Origin: Methanomicrobiales archaeon
Lineage (GTDB): Archaea > Halobacteriota > Methanomicrobia > Methanomicrobiales > Methanomicrobiaceae
DNA length: 8,334 nucleotides
Assembly (NCBI GenBank): GCA_012523385.1
Contig: JAAYIO010000125.1
Coordinates: forward strand, 1-8,334
Direction: 5' to 3'
Shown piece by piece: positions 1-6,498 of this stretch (its first letter is position 1; every line of letters starts with the position of its first letter). The position numbers and the translations under genes are program-made. The notes under the pieces are model-generated. The model made no database searches and was not told where the DNA came from. It saw nothing but the letters and a program-made list of their open reading frames with translations.

Positions 1-334
1 CTGCCTGAATAGCACGGGAGATGACCAGCATAATAAATGTCGGGGAAAGGGCACAGAAGAGAGACCCTAAGACAAAAACCAGGAACCCAACGAGAAAAAT
101 ACGGCGAAACCCAATTCGATCTGAAAGCTTCCCGAATATCATGAGCGAGCTCGTGAGGACAAGGAGGTAGATCGTCACGACCCATGAGACAAGACCGGTG
201 GAGACATCAAAGGCGACTGATAATGTTGGCAGAGCAATATTCACGATACAACTATCGAGTGAACTCATAAACGATGCGATAGCGATGGCAAATAGGAGCA
301 GTTTTGGATTTTTTACGTTGTCGGAGATATTCAT
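1..334 (-). CDS. MFS transporter, EmrB/QacA (DHA2) type, N-terminal part
   Basis: N-terminal 111 codons of a cytoplasmic-membrane major facilitator superfamily permease; the gene runs off the left edge of the window. The first helix spans about residues 11-35 and contains LDSCIVNIALP, close to the LDxTIVNVALP signature of 14-helix drug:H+ antiporters (EmrB/QacA). Helix 2 is about 49-67. It is followed by the MFS motif A loop GKLSDRIGFRR (68-78), then helix 3 (about 79-97) and the start of helix 4. The start ATG (334-332) gives a short polar N-terminus before helix 1, as is normal for this family; a weak AGGAT lies upstream. It is probably a proton-driven exporter, but the substrate cannot be inferred from this fragment. 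The gene is separated by 78 bp from the end of thiL and is probably transcribed on its own. Confidence 0.88.
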   Translation of the reverse strand, partial: MNISDNVKNPKLLLFAIAIASFMSSLDSCIVNIALPTLSVAFDVSTGLVSWVVTIYLLVLTSSLMIFGKLSDRIGFRRIFLVGFLVFVLGSLFCALSPTFIMLVISRAIQA

Positions 335-365
335 TGATGGATCCTGAATTTTATTGAAAATTGTT

Positions 366-380
366 CTTAAAATTATTAGA
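366..380 (-). promoter_or_regulatory. Putative TATA/BRE region of the MFS gene
   Basis: AT-rich stretch that reads TCTAATAATTTTAAG on the minus strand. It is centred about 38 nt upstream of the MFS start codon, so an archaeal initiation site would fall near 346 with a leader of roughly 12 nt. A 6-bp inverted repeat (AATTTT at 347-352, AAAATT at 357-362) lies between this box and the start codon. The 335-412 interval holds no other recognisable element. Assignment rests on composition and spacing only. Confidence 0.35.
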
Positions 381-412
381 GAGTTACGCATTAAGGTGCT
401 TTGGGTTCTGAC

Positions 413-1276
413 CTATTCCCAGGAATGCGCATATCCAGCTTTTTTTAATGGTTTCCCGTCCATAAACACCCCTTCTCCCGTAGACACATGACCGATGCAT
501 GTCGCATCCACACCGGCGATCGGGAACAGATCGGCGGGACAAGTGAATAAGAGACCAAAATCCCCACCACCGAAGAGAGCATACCGGGTTGCATCCTCAT
601 ATGACACCCCTTCGGGTCGGGGAATAACCGCGCCAGTCACATCCATCCGCACCCCGGATGCCTCAGCAAGATCGTGCAGGGATATCGCAAGTCCGTCAGA
701 GACATCCATCATGGCAGTCGCACCGGCACGCCCGAGAACCTGCCCCTCAAATACCCCAGGTCGGGGGGTCACGAGTGCCTGCCAGTGGGCCGGATACCCG
801 TCGAGCCCCGCCTGCGCCTGCCCGGGAGTCCCGGTTACGGCCACAATATTGCCGGGCTGTGCACCCCGCCGCCGCACCAGACAGTCGCGGGAGACCCGGC
901 CAAGGCCGGTCGAGACCAGCGTACACTCCGCGTGGGCGTCGAGATCGCCGCCCATGAGACGACAGTCATAGGCACGGCAGCATGCGTCTGCACCGCGAAT
1001 GATCGCCTCTACGCGGTCTGCACGGTCAACACCGGTTGCCAGAAGCAGGGCCAGAGGGGTTGCCCCCATCGCAGCAATATCTGAGAGCGTGACCGCTGCT
1101 GCCATCCAACCACATTCATAATCCGTCATCCCCTTTGGAAAATCAGTTTTCTCGTGGATCATATCAGTCGACATCACGAGATAATCCTCCCCGTTTTCAA
1201 TGACGGCACAGTCGTCATCCGTTGCATCTGTCCCGATAATGCCGCGGATCATCTGCACCAGTGCCCGGTCATCCAT
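413..1276 (-). CDS. thiL: Thiamine-monophosphate kinase
   Basis: Catalyses ATP-dependent phosphorylation of thiamine monophosphate to thiamine diphosphate, the last step of de novo cofactor synthesis in the cytoplasm. The 287 residues show the PurM/ThiL fold landmarks in order: acidic DDDCAVI (20-26), STDM (36-39), SDIAAMGATP (65-74), GGDL (109-112), VTGTPG (147-152) and DVSDGL (191-196). Length is slightly below the roughly 310-330 of bacterial ThiL. Two positions depart from consensus. The usual C-terminal GGEDYEL reads GGGDFGL (236-242), losing two glutamates. The Lys commonly found before the AVxLSD segment is Met58. The start ATG has a strong SD (GAGGTGA, 6 nt away) and overlaps the end of the DUF460 gene by 8 nt, so it is the last gene of a rio2-DUF460-thiL operon. 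The overall match is clear, and another AIR-synthase-like enzyme is unlikely. Confidence 0.93.
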   Translation of the reverse strand: MDDRALVQMIRGIIGTDATDDDCAVIENGEDYLVMSTDMIHEKTDFPKGMTDYECGWMAAAVTLSDIAAMGATPLALLLATGVDRADRVEAIIRGADACCRAYDCRLMGGDLDAHAECTLVSTGLGRVSRDCLVRRRGAQPGNIVAVTGTPGQAQAGLDGYPAHWQALVTPRPGVFEGQVLGRAGATAMMDVSDGLAISLHDLAEASGVRMDVTGAVIPRPEGVSYEDATRYALFGGGDFGLLFTCPADLFPIAGVDATCIGHVSTGEGVFMDGKPLKKAGYAHSWE

Positions 1277-3212
1277 CGCGTTTCACCTCACGTTTTCGTT
1301 CTGCCCGGTAATCCTTGAATATTGATTCAATCATCTCTGACTTCTTCCCCCTTTCATAGGCGGCGGCATCTTTTTGCCACGCTTCCTCTGCCGCCACAAC
1401 GCGGGCGGCATCAGCACTTCCAACCGGACCGCGGATGTCGAGAACCATCCCTTTTGCATCAAGGAACACAATTCCCCGTTCTAGGCAGGCGTCTTTAAGG
1501 CGGCCATTGCCGCCACCGATAAGCGCCCGGATCTGAAATTCAGCGAGGGTATCAAGCACCGTCGTTCCCCACCCTGCAGTCGTCTTCACCGCGATGATGT
1601 CGCCCTCTGCAATCCCGAAATTGTTCTCAATTCCACGGATTGCATCACGGGAAAGGGATTCGGCCGCTTTCACCAGCAGACGGTCGTCGCCGGCCTGACT
1701 GGTTGACAGACGACGGAGTCGGTCCACCTGCTTTTTCAGCTGTTTTGTTTGCCGTTCCTCCCGCCGGAGCTTCTTCTTTTGATTTGCGATGATGGCATCG
1801 AGTTTTGTGATCTCAGTCTCCTTGTGCAGAGTCTGACTCTCTTTTGTCCGTTCACGGTCCAAAAGCGCTTTCAGGCGGGTAATCTCCTGATCCTTTGCCT
1901 TTCCTTCTTCCTGCAGGTCAGCGACATGCCCCCGCAGAGATTTCACCATCCCGTCGAGCTGCAGCATGCGGTCGTCACGTGGACCGAGTGCAGGAACACT
2001 TTCTTCTTCCCCTTCCCCCTCCGCCTCCGGTGCTGTGGCAGGCACGTTCTTCCCGAGGATCTGCTCGAGAGAGAGTCCCCGGATGACACCTGCCCGGACG
2101 TCATCCATGTCATATCCGGGTGGCATCCGCTTAGCGATAATGCGAAACTTCGGCTGATAGGCACGGAAGGCGTCCATTGCTGCTGAGAGAGAGTCACGTT
2201 CATGGTCATTCCCATAAGGAATCTCACCGCAGAGAACCTTCTTCTCCTCCACAGTCCGATCTGCCTTCGGCGTAAACCCAATTGCCGAGAAGGCGCGGCG
2301 GATGCGTTCAACTGAGGCGGGCATCGGGTGCACATCGGTGGCAACGACCAGTGGTCGTCCTGCGGTATAGAGCGCCTCAATCACATCCGACATCGCCATT
2401 GTCCGGGAACTTTTGACCAGCACCGGTTCTCCGTCCAGCGTCACGGCAGCTATTCCTACCGTCGTCCCCGGGTCGATGCCCACGAAGAGATACCGTTGTT
2501 CATCTCCCCGAATCCGGTAGCGGATGCGATCAAGACGGCGTCCTGCCACCTTCACCTGCACATCTGCTGACCGGACAGTGGTGACAGGGACATCCTCCCG
2601 CGGGGAAGCAACCACAAAATGCACCCGGCTAAGACCACCAAACGCTTTCATCTCATCTTTGGTGTATGAAAGCCCGTTCTCATGCAACGTTGCTTCCACA
2701 TCACGAGACTTCTGACGCACTGCCCCATGCACCTTCCTTGCATAACGGTTCTGACTCCACCCCCCTTTTCCCAGCGAACGACCCCGGGAAACAATGACAT
2801 CAGTCGTATTCTCAAAGGCCACCACCTCTGCACCGCCGCCGAGTTCAGCGATCACCGCTGATGCACGGGCCTCTGCGTATGGGTCAAAACGGTTGAACTT
2901 AATATTGTAGCGGGCGGCTACCCGGGGCAGGGACTGTTGCTTCTCTCCTCCGGTGGACTGCACCAGCATCGTCTGTGGGGGCAGAGACTGGAGAAACAAA
3001 AAAAGGGCCTGTTGGTCAACGGCAATCTCCTGCACCGAGTCAACGGTGAGAATATCCGGTTTTTCACGCGCGATACGGCGAAGCAGGCGGAATAACGAGA
3101 CCTCAGCAATCTCTGATTCCTGGCCACCCTCACGGATTACCAGAGCAAAACGGGGTCTCTCGCCCCGGGATCGTACTGAGCCATGGATGATATCGATGCC
3201 AAATACCTTCAC
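1269..3212 (-). CDS. DUF460 (COG2433) protein, predicted RNase H/RuvC-fold nuclease with coiled coil
   Basis: Archaeal conserved protein of 647 residues with no established function; COG2433 is described as a possible RNase H-like nuclease. The N-terminal domain starts VFGIDIIHGS (Asp6) with a second acidic strand at VDS (57-59). A second domain starts FVGIDPGTT (243-251, Asp247), continues with ATDVHP (Asp293) and ends with HERDSL (337-342, Asp340). That pattern resembles the acidic triad of RuvC/YqgF-type RNase H folds. A short acidic linker (about 396-405) leads to a charged heptad-like coiled coil (about 412-502). A C-terminal globular domain (about 505-600) and a basic tail follow. The start is GTG within GTGA, overlapping the RIO2 stop by 4 nt, with AGGTGG 4 nt upstream. 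The N-terminus matches the family start, which supports this choice. The close link to RIO2 suggests work on RNA or ribosomes, but that is inference. Confidence 0.9.
   Translation of the reverse strand: MKVFGIDIIHGSVRSRGERPRFALVIREGGQESEIAEVSLFRLLRRIAREKPDILTVDSVQEIAVDQQALFLFLQSLPPQTMLVQSTGGEKQQSLPRVAARYNIKFNRFDPYAEARASAVIAELGGGAEVVAFENTTDVIVSRGRSLGKGGWSQNRYARKVHGAVRQKSRDVEATLHENGLSYTKDEMKAFGGLSRVHFVVASPREDVPVTTVRSADVQVKVAGRRLDRIRYRIRGDEQRYLFVGIDPGTTVGIAAVTLDGEPVLVKSSRTMAMSDVIEALYTAGRPLVVATDVHPMPASVERIRRAFSAIGFTPKADRTVEEKKVLCGEIPYGNDHERDSLSAAMDAFRAYQPKFRIIAKRMPPGYDMDDVRAGVIRGLSLEQILGKNVPATAPEAEGEGEEESVPALGPRDDRMLQLDGMVKSLRGHVADLQEEGKAKDQEITRLKALLDRERTKESQTLHKETEITKLDAIIANQKKKLRREERQTKQLKKQVDRLRRLSTSQAGDDRLLVKAAESLSRDAIRGIENNFGIAEGDIIAVKTTAGWGTTVLDTLAEFQIRALIGGGNGRLKDACLERGIVFLDAKGMVLDIRGPVGSADAARVVAAEEAWQKDAAAYERGKKSEMIESIFKDYRAERKREVKRDG
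1283..1289 (-). promoter_or_regulatory. Strong Shine-Dalgarno of thiL inside the DUF460 3' end
   Basis: GAGGTGA on the minus strand, complementary to the archaeal 16S rRNA 3' end, with 6 nt to the thiL ATG. It lies within the last codons of the DUF460 gene and supports the ATG at 1276 as the start in spite of the 8-nt overlap. Confidence 0.8.
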
Positions 3213-4066
3213 CCGACCACCTGCGCAAGTGTCTCCTCCACCGGCGCATCGACCCGGTATTTCCGGGAAAAGTGAGTACAGATATTGGTGATATCGCGGA
3301 GCAGAATATCTTCGGCCGTGGGATGTGAGGGGTCAGTCCACTGCGGCCAGTCAATCAGCCATACACCCTTTCCGTCCACCATGATATTAAACTCCGAGAG
3401 ATCCCCGTGAATATAGCCGAGATGATAGGCTTTGGCAACGTTCTGCACCACATCCGCAAAGACATCATCAGGATTCTCAAGGGTCGCCTGCACGATAGGC
3501 ACCCCGTGGATAAACGTCATCACGACAAGGTTGCGGTTGATGTCTACCGGCACCGGCACCGACACGTCTGCGTGTAGGGCCATCAGGGCTTCGTACTCCT
3601 GCTGCGCAGAGAAGGAGGAGGCAAATATCCACGGAAAATGCTTGTACTGCGGCATATAGGTCCGTGATCGGCGGACGGTCTGGAACGACTGCTGTCCAAT
3701 CCGGTGAAATTTCAGGGCAACGACCCCCATGCCCATCGCTTCATAGACCGTCGCTTCTTTTCCGACACCGATGAGAGACCCAAGTGAGGTCACCGACCCT
3801 TTGCGCACCGCACCCTGCAACGCGAGGGCGTCAAATCCCGTAAAGACCATCTGGTAGCCCTTATAGGGCACCGCACTACTCTTCACCATATTTCGCTGCA
3901 TCAGGTGCCCGAGGCGATAGGCCAGTTCAGACTCAGAAAGCTTCGTTTGGCGACGAAGCACATCCTCCGGCACCCAGCGGTAGTCTTTCATCAGCCGTTC
4001 CAGAGCGAGCAGGATCTTGATCTCGAAACGGTGAAGGTCACGCACATCGTCAGCAGAGATAGACAT
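3209..4066 (-). CDS. rio2: RIO2-type serine/threonine kinase/ATPase
   Basis: Atypical kinase/ATPase of late small-ribosomal-subunit maturation, cytoplasmic. Numbering here is from the upstream in-frame ATG at 4081. An N-terminal winged helix (about 14-90) is specific to RIO2. The RIO kinase domain follows: nucleotide loop GVGKEATVYE (105-114), Lys124 in ALKFHR, catalytic HGDLSEFN (225-232; Asp227 and Asn232) and metal-binding LIDWPQ (Asp244). The usual IDFPQ carries Trp for Phe. Length fits archaeal RIO2 (about 280-300). I prefer the internal ATG at 4066 (285 aa). It lines up with the N-terminus I recall for Archaeoglobus RIO2 and leaves room for a TATA box, whereas the ATG at 4081 sits only 5 bp from an in-frame ATG of the divergent gene. 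First gene of the rio2-DUF460-thiL operon; its stop overlaps the next start. Confidence 0.93.
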   Translation of the reverse strand: MSISADDVRDLHRFEIKILLALERLMKDYRWVPEDVLRRQTKLSESELAYRLGHLMQRNMVKSSAVPYKGYQMVFTGFDALALQGAVRKGSVTSLGSLIGVGKEATVYEAMGMGVVALKFHRIGQQSFQTVRRSRTYMPQYKHFPWIFASSFSAQQEYEALMALHADVSVPVPVDINRNLVVMTFIHGVPIVQATLENPDDVFADVVQNVAKAYHLGYIHGDLSEFNIMVDGKGVWLIDWPQWTDPSHPTAEDILLRDITNICTHFSRKYRVDAPVEETLAQVVG

Positions 4067-4095
4067 TATTGTAGTATCCATTAAACATGAGAGAT

Positions 4096-4103
4096 GATAT
4101 ATC
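4096..4103. promoter_or_regulatory. Self-complementary TATA-like box between rio2 and the ncsA-like gene
   Basis: GATATATC is its own reverse complement. On the minus strand its centre lies about 34 nt before the preferred rio2 start (4066), which allows initiation near 4073 with a very short leader. On the plus strand it lies about 20 nt before the preferred ATG at 4120, slightly close for a leaderless start. A second AT-rich stretch (ATTAAACA, 4079-4086) could serve the plus strand instead. No SD-like sequence precedes either gene, which fits leaderless or short-leader transcripts. Based on spacing only. Confidence 0.4.
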
Positions 4104-4119
4104 TTTGATTGAAACCCTC

Positions 4120-5031
4120 ATGAATTGTTCAAAATGCCGCCGGGAGGCGATCATATACCAGCGGTACTCAGGAATGCACCTCTGCAGTGAACACTTCACC
4201 GAGAGCGTTGAGTCCCGGGTAAAACGGGAGATACGCAAACACCGTTGGGTGGAGCACGGCGATACGATAGGTGTAGCCCTCTCCGGCGGAAAGGATTCCA
4301 CCTCTCTTCTGCATTTTCTCACGAAAACCTTTGGCAATCGCCCGGACATCACCATCCTTGCCATCACCATCGACGAGGGCATCGCAGGTTACCGTAACAA
4401 ATCGGACATAAAGAAAATTATCGAACGTTACGGAGTGCCATGGCATACTACTTCCTTTGCTGATGAATATGGCATAACGCTTGACAACATTGTGACAAGG
4501 CAGGGGGACGACCGTCGTTCCTGTTCATTCTGCGGCGTTTTGCGCCGAAGAGTGCTAAACCGCGTTGCACGGGAAGCCGGGTGCACGAAACTTGCATTCG
4601 GATTTAATCTCGATGACGAGGCACAGTCCGTGATGATGAACGTTCTCCGGGGAGATACCGAACGCCTCACCATGACCCAGCGGGATAACCAAGGGATGAT
4701 TCCACGGATACGCCCCTTTGCAACCATCCCAGAGCGTGAGGTCGCCCTCTACGCCCATCTGCCCGTCGGCCCGCTTGCAGACAAGGGGTGTCCGTATGCC
4801 CATAACGCCCTCCGGAAAGATGTACGCCGACTCTTAAATGAATACAATTGGCTGCATCCTGCCACGAAATACGCGGTTCAAGGACTCGGGCAAAACCTGC
4901 AGGGGCGGGGCACCGGGCCACGTGGAGAGTTGGAGATCTGCCCAAGATGCGGCGAACCGGCATTCGGAACCTGCCGGACCTGTACAATCCTCGATGATGT
5001 GAAGCACGTAAGGAAGAATGAAGCTCCATAG
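4120..5031 (+). CDS. ncsA: tRNA 2-thiolation PP-loop ATPase, NcsA/TtuA (Ctu1) family
   Basis: Adenylates a tRNA uridine at C2 for replacement by sulfur (s2U at wobble position 34 for NcsA/Ctu1, or s2T54 for TtuA). From the ATG at 4120 (303 aa) it shows an N-terminal zinc site (C3, C6, C22, H25) and the PP-loop SGGKDS (55-60). CSFC (C135, C138) and a later Cys in GCPYA (C224) form the three-cysteine [4Fe-4S] set of this family. A C-terminal zinc ribbon follows (C274, C277, C285, C288). The usual GHNLDDEAQ motif reads GFNLDDEAQ. An upstream in-frame ATG at 4087 would add 11 residues. The later start is preferred because family members begin MxCxxC and the longer form crowds the divergent rio2 start. 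It is co-transcribed with nadE, whose SD overlaps this stop codon. Sequence alone does not separate position-34 from position-54 specificity. Confidence 0.92.
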   Translation: MNCSKCRREAIIYQRYSGMHLCSEHFTESVESRVKREIRKHRWVEHGDTIGVALSGGKDSTSLLHFLTKTFGNRPDITILAITIDEGIAGYRNKSDIKKIIERYGVPWHTTSFADEYGITLDNIVTRQGDDRRSCSFCGVLRRRVLNRVAREAGCTKLAFGFNLDDEAQSVMMNVLRGDTERLTMTQRDNQGMIPRIRPFATIPEREVALYAHLPVGPLADKGCPYAHNALRKDVRRLLNEYNWLHPATKYAVQGLGQNLQGRGTGPRGELEICPRCGEPAFGTCRTCTILDDVKHVRKNEAP

Positions 5032-5034
5032 GAG
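5030..5034 (+). promoter_or_regulatory. Shine-Dalgarno of nadE overlapping the upstream stop codon
   Basis: AGGAG with 6 nt to the nadE ATG. Its first two bases are the last two of the TAG stop of the upstream thiolase gene, so the genes share one transcript and translation is probably coupled. Confidence 0.8.
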
Positions 5035-5040
5035 TCTGAA

Positions 5041-5793
5041 ATGAAACAAAAATGTGAGATAGGCTGCGAATGTGAAAGAATTGAACATATGATACGCCAC
5101 ACGCTCTGGTCCTCCGGGGCCAAAGGATTTGTTGTGGGCATCAGCGGAGGTGTTGACTCCGCCCTCGCTGCAGCATTCTGTGCACGTGCAGTGGGCGGTG
5201 AACGAGTGCTGGGCATCTCCCTTCCTTCCTCAGTCACCTCAGACGCTGACCAGAAAGACGGGGCAGACCTCTGCGCCGCATTTGACATCCCTTTCAAAAC
5301 AATATCGATTGAACCGATGCTCAGTGCATTCGCGGGGATGGAGGATTTTGAGAAGAGTCCCTATCTTAGCGGCAACCTGATGGCCCGCATCCGCATGGCA
5401 ACGCTCTATTACCATGCAAACCGTCTGCACTATCTCGTCTGTGGAACCTCCAACCGCTCGGAATACATGCTCGGTTACTCTACCAAACACGGCGACAATG
5501 CAGCAGACATCCAACCGATTCTGCACTGCTACAAGACCCGTGTCTATGCCCTGGCAGAAGAGGTCGGCGTTTCGGATACCATCATAAAAAAAGTGCCTTC
5601 CGCAGGACTCTGGCCGGGCCAGAGTGATGAGGCAGATATTGGATTTACCTATGCAGAAATCGACAGCGCACTCATCTCTCTTGAGGCAAACAACTGGACA
5701 GCGTCAAATGCACAGCAAGAACTCATCCTCGGAAAAGTGCAGGCGTCCATGCACAAACGCATGAACCCGCCAAATCTGATGGAGATCCTGTAA
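5041..5793 (+). CDS. nadE: NH3-dependent NAD+ synthetase
   Basis: Converts deamido-NAD (nicotinate adenine dinucleotide), ATP and ammonia to NAD+, the last step of NAD synthesis, in the cytoplasm. The 250 residues correspond to the synthetase domain alone, without the N-terminal glutaminase domain of the glutamine-dependent form, so free ammonia is the expected nitrogen source. Motifs: PP-loop GISGGVDSA (33-41), SGNLMARIRM (110-119), GTSNRSEYMLGYSTKHGD (135-152) and PSAGLWPGQSDEADIG (186-201), all in the family's order. The start is fixed by the AGGAG 6 nt upstream and a 9-bp gap to the thiolase gene. A small oddity is three cysteines in the first eleven residues (C5, C9, C11), ahead of the conserved fold. 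Its stop lies 4 bp from the stop of the convergent pgi gene. Confidence 0.95.
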   Translation: MKQKCEIGCECERIEHMIRHTLWSSGAKGFVVGISGGVDSALAAAFCARAVGGERVLGISLPSSVTSDADQKDGADLCAAFDIPFKTISIEPMLSAFAGMEDFEKSPYLSGNLMARIRMATLYYHANRLHYLVCGTSNRSEYMLGYSTKHGDNAADIQPILHCYKTRVYALAEEVGVSDTIIKKVPSAGLWPGQSDEADIGFTYAEIDSALISLEANNWTASNAQQELILGKVQASMHKRMNPPNLMEIL

Positions 5794-5797
5794 TCAA

Positions 5798-6493
5798 CTA
5801 TTTTAATGCACGAAAGAGTGCCGCATAGTCCCCGGGATGATTCAGGTAACCAAGGGAGTCGCTGCCGATAAGGTCGTATATCTGTCTGCCATGGATGATG
5901 CCTGCCTCAGGAAATTCCGGGGCATCCCGTATCCTGAGAACGCCTGCATCGGGATACCGTGGGTTTTTCTTCCACCCATTGGTGTAGTGATAGTATGCTG
6001 CCCCGCGGTGTTCTTCATACGCCCCATATTCACTTACAAAATCATCTGAGACAAGATTTACCATGCAGAGCTCAGTATCTGCCGAATTGATAGTGACATG
6101 TCCGTATCCCGGCGGGACGAGGACGGCATCGCCGGGCCCTGCCCGTATGAGACATACATCTCTTGCATCCCGTGTCTGGATCAGGTATTCCGCCTGACCT
6201 GAGAGCACCTGATACAGTTCAGGATAACCCGTACCATCCGGCGTTGCAGGATGAAAATGGCCTTTGGTCTTTACAAATTCCCCGCATACGCTCATCGGAG
6301 GAATAACCGTACAATCAAACCGAATCCTGTTGGCGGTCAGCCATTCCCGTTCTTCTGCCGTGCGGGCAAGGTTCCGGTACATAAAATAGAGGGGGCCGGA
6401 TGCACTGCACCCTGCATCAGCAAGGACCGGACGCATCTGGCCTATTGTTCGTATCTGCGGTTCAGGCAGAACGATGTCCCGGTACAGTTCCAT
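5798..6493 (-). CDS. pgiA: Cupin-type glucose-6-phosphate isomerase
   Basis: Interconverts glucose 6-phosphate and fructose 6-phosphate in the cytoplasm; in a methanogen this serves mainly gluconeogenesis and storage or surface-sugar synthesis. It belongs to the metal-dependent cupin family of archaea, not the sugar-isomerase-fold PGI. Metal ligands are visible as TKGHFHP (His79, His81), PELYQVL (Glu92) and PGYGHVTIN (His132), with PGDAVLVPPG as the second cupin motif. At 231 residues it is longer than the 189-residue Pyrococcus enzyme. The extra length lies mostly after residue 178, with a small loop insertion between His81 and Glu92. The start ATG lies 5 bp after the surface-protein stop with no good SD, so it is probably read from the same transcript by re-initiation. 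It ends 4 bp from nadE on the opposite strand, with no visible terminator hairpin. Confidence 0.9.
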   Translation of the reverse strand: MELYRDIVLPEPQIRTIGQMRPVLADAGCSASGPLYFMYRNLARTAEEREWLTANRIRFDCTVIPPMSVCGEFVKTKGHFHPATPDGTGYPELYQVLSGQAEYLIQTRDARDVCLIRAGPGDAVLVPPGYGHVTINSADTELCMVNLVSDDFVSEYGAYEEHRGAAYYHYTNGWKKNPRYPDAGVLRIRDAPEFPEAGIIHGRQIYDLIGSDSLGYLNHPGDYAALFRALK

Positions 6494-6498
6494 TATAA

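Noticed and set aside
339..344. GGATCC palindrome upstream of the MFS gene
   Set aside because: A 6-bp palindrome (a common restriction site) is expected by chance and shows no extended symmetry.
495..1084. Several open frames on the plus strand opposite thiL, up to 158 codons
   Set aside because: Compositionally they are antisense shadows of thiL: rich in Arg, Pro and Ser, with no recognisable domain, SD or promoter.
1749..2570. Open frames on both strands within the DUF460 gene, the longest 145 codons
   Set aside because: They lie wholly within the DUF460 reading frame, show no family similarity, and arise from its GC-biased codons.
4087..4119. Upstream ATG at 4087 as start of the tRNA thiolase
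   Set aside because: The family begins directly at the first zinc cysteines (MNCSKC), which corresponds to the ATG at 4120. The extra 11 residues look like untranslated leader. This stays a preference, not proof.
5780..5830. Bidirectional terminator between the convergent nadE and pgi stops
   Set aside because: Only 4 bp separate the stops, and I see no stable hairpin or T-rich run that would mark one.
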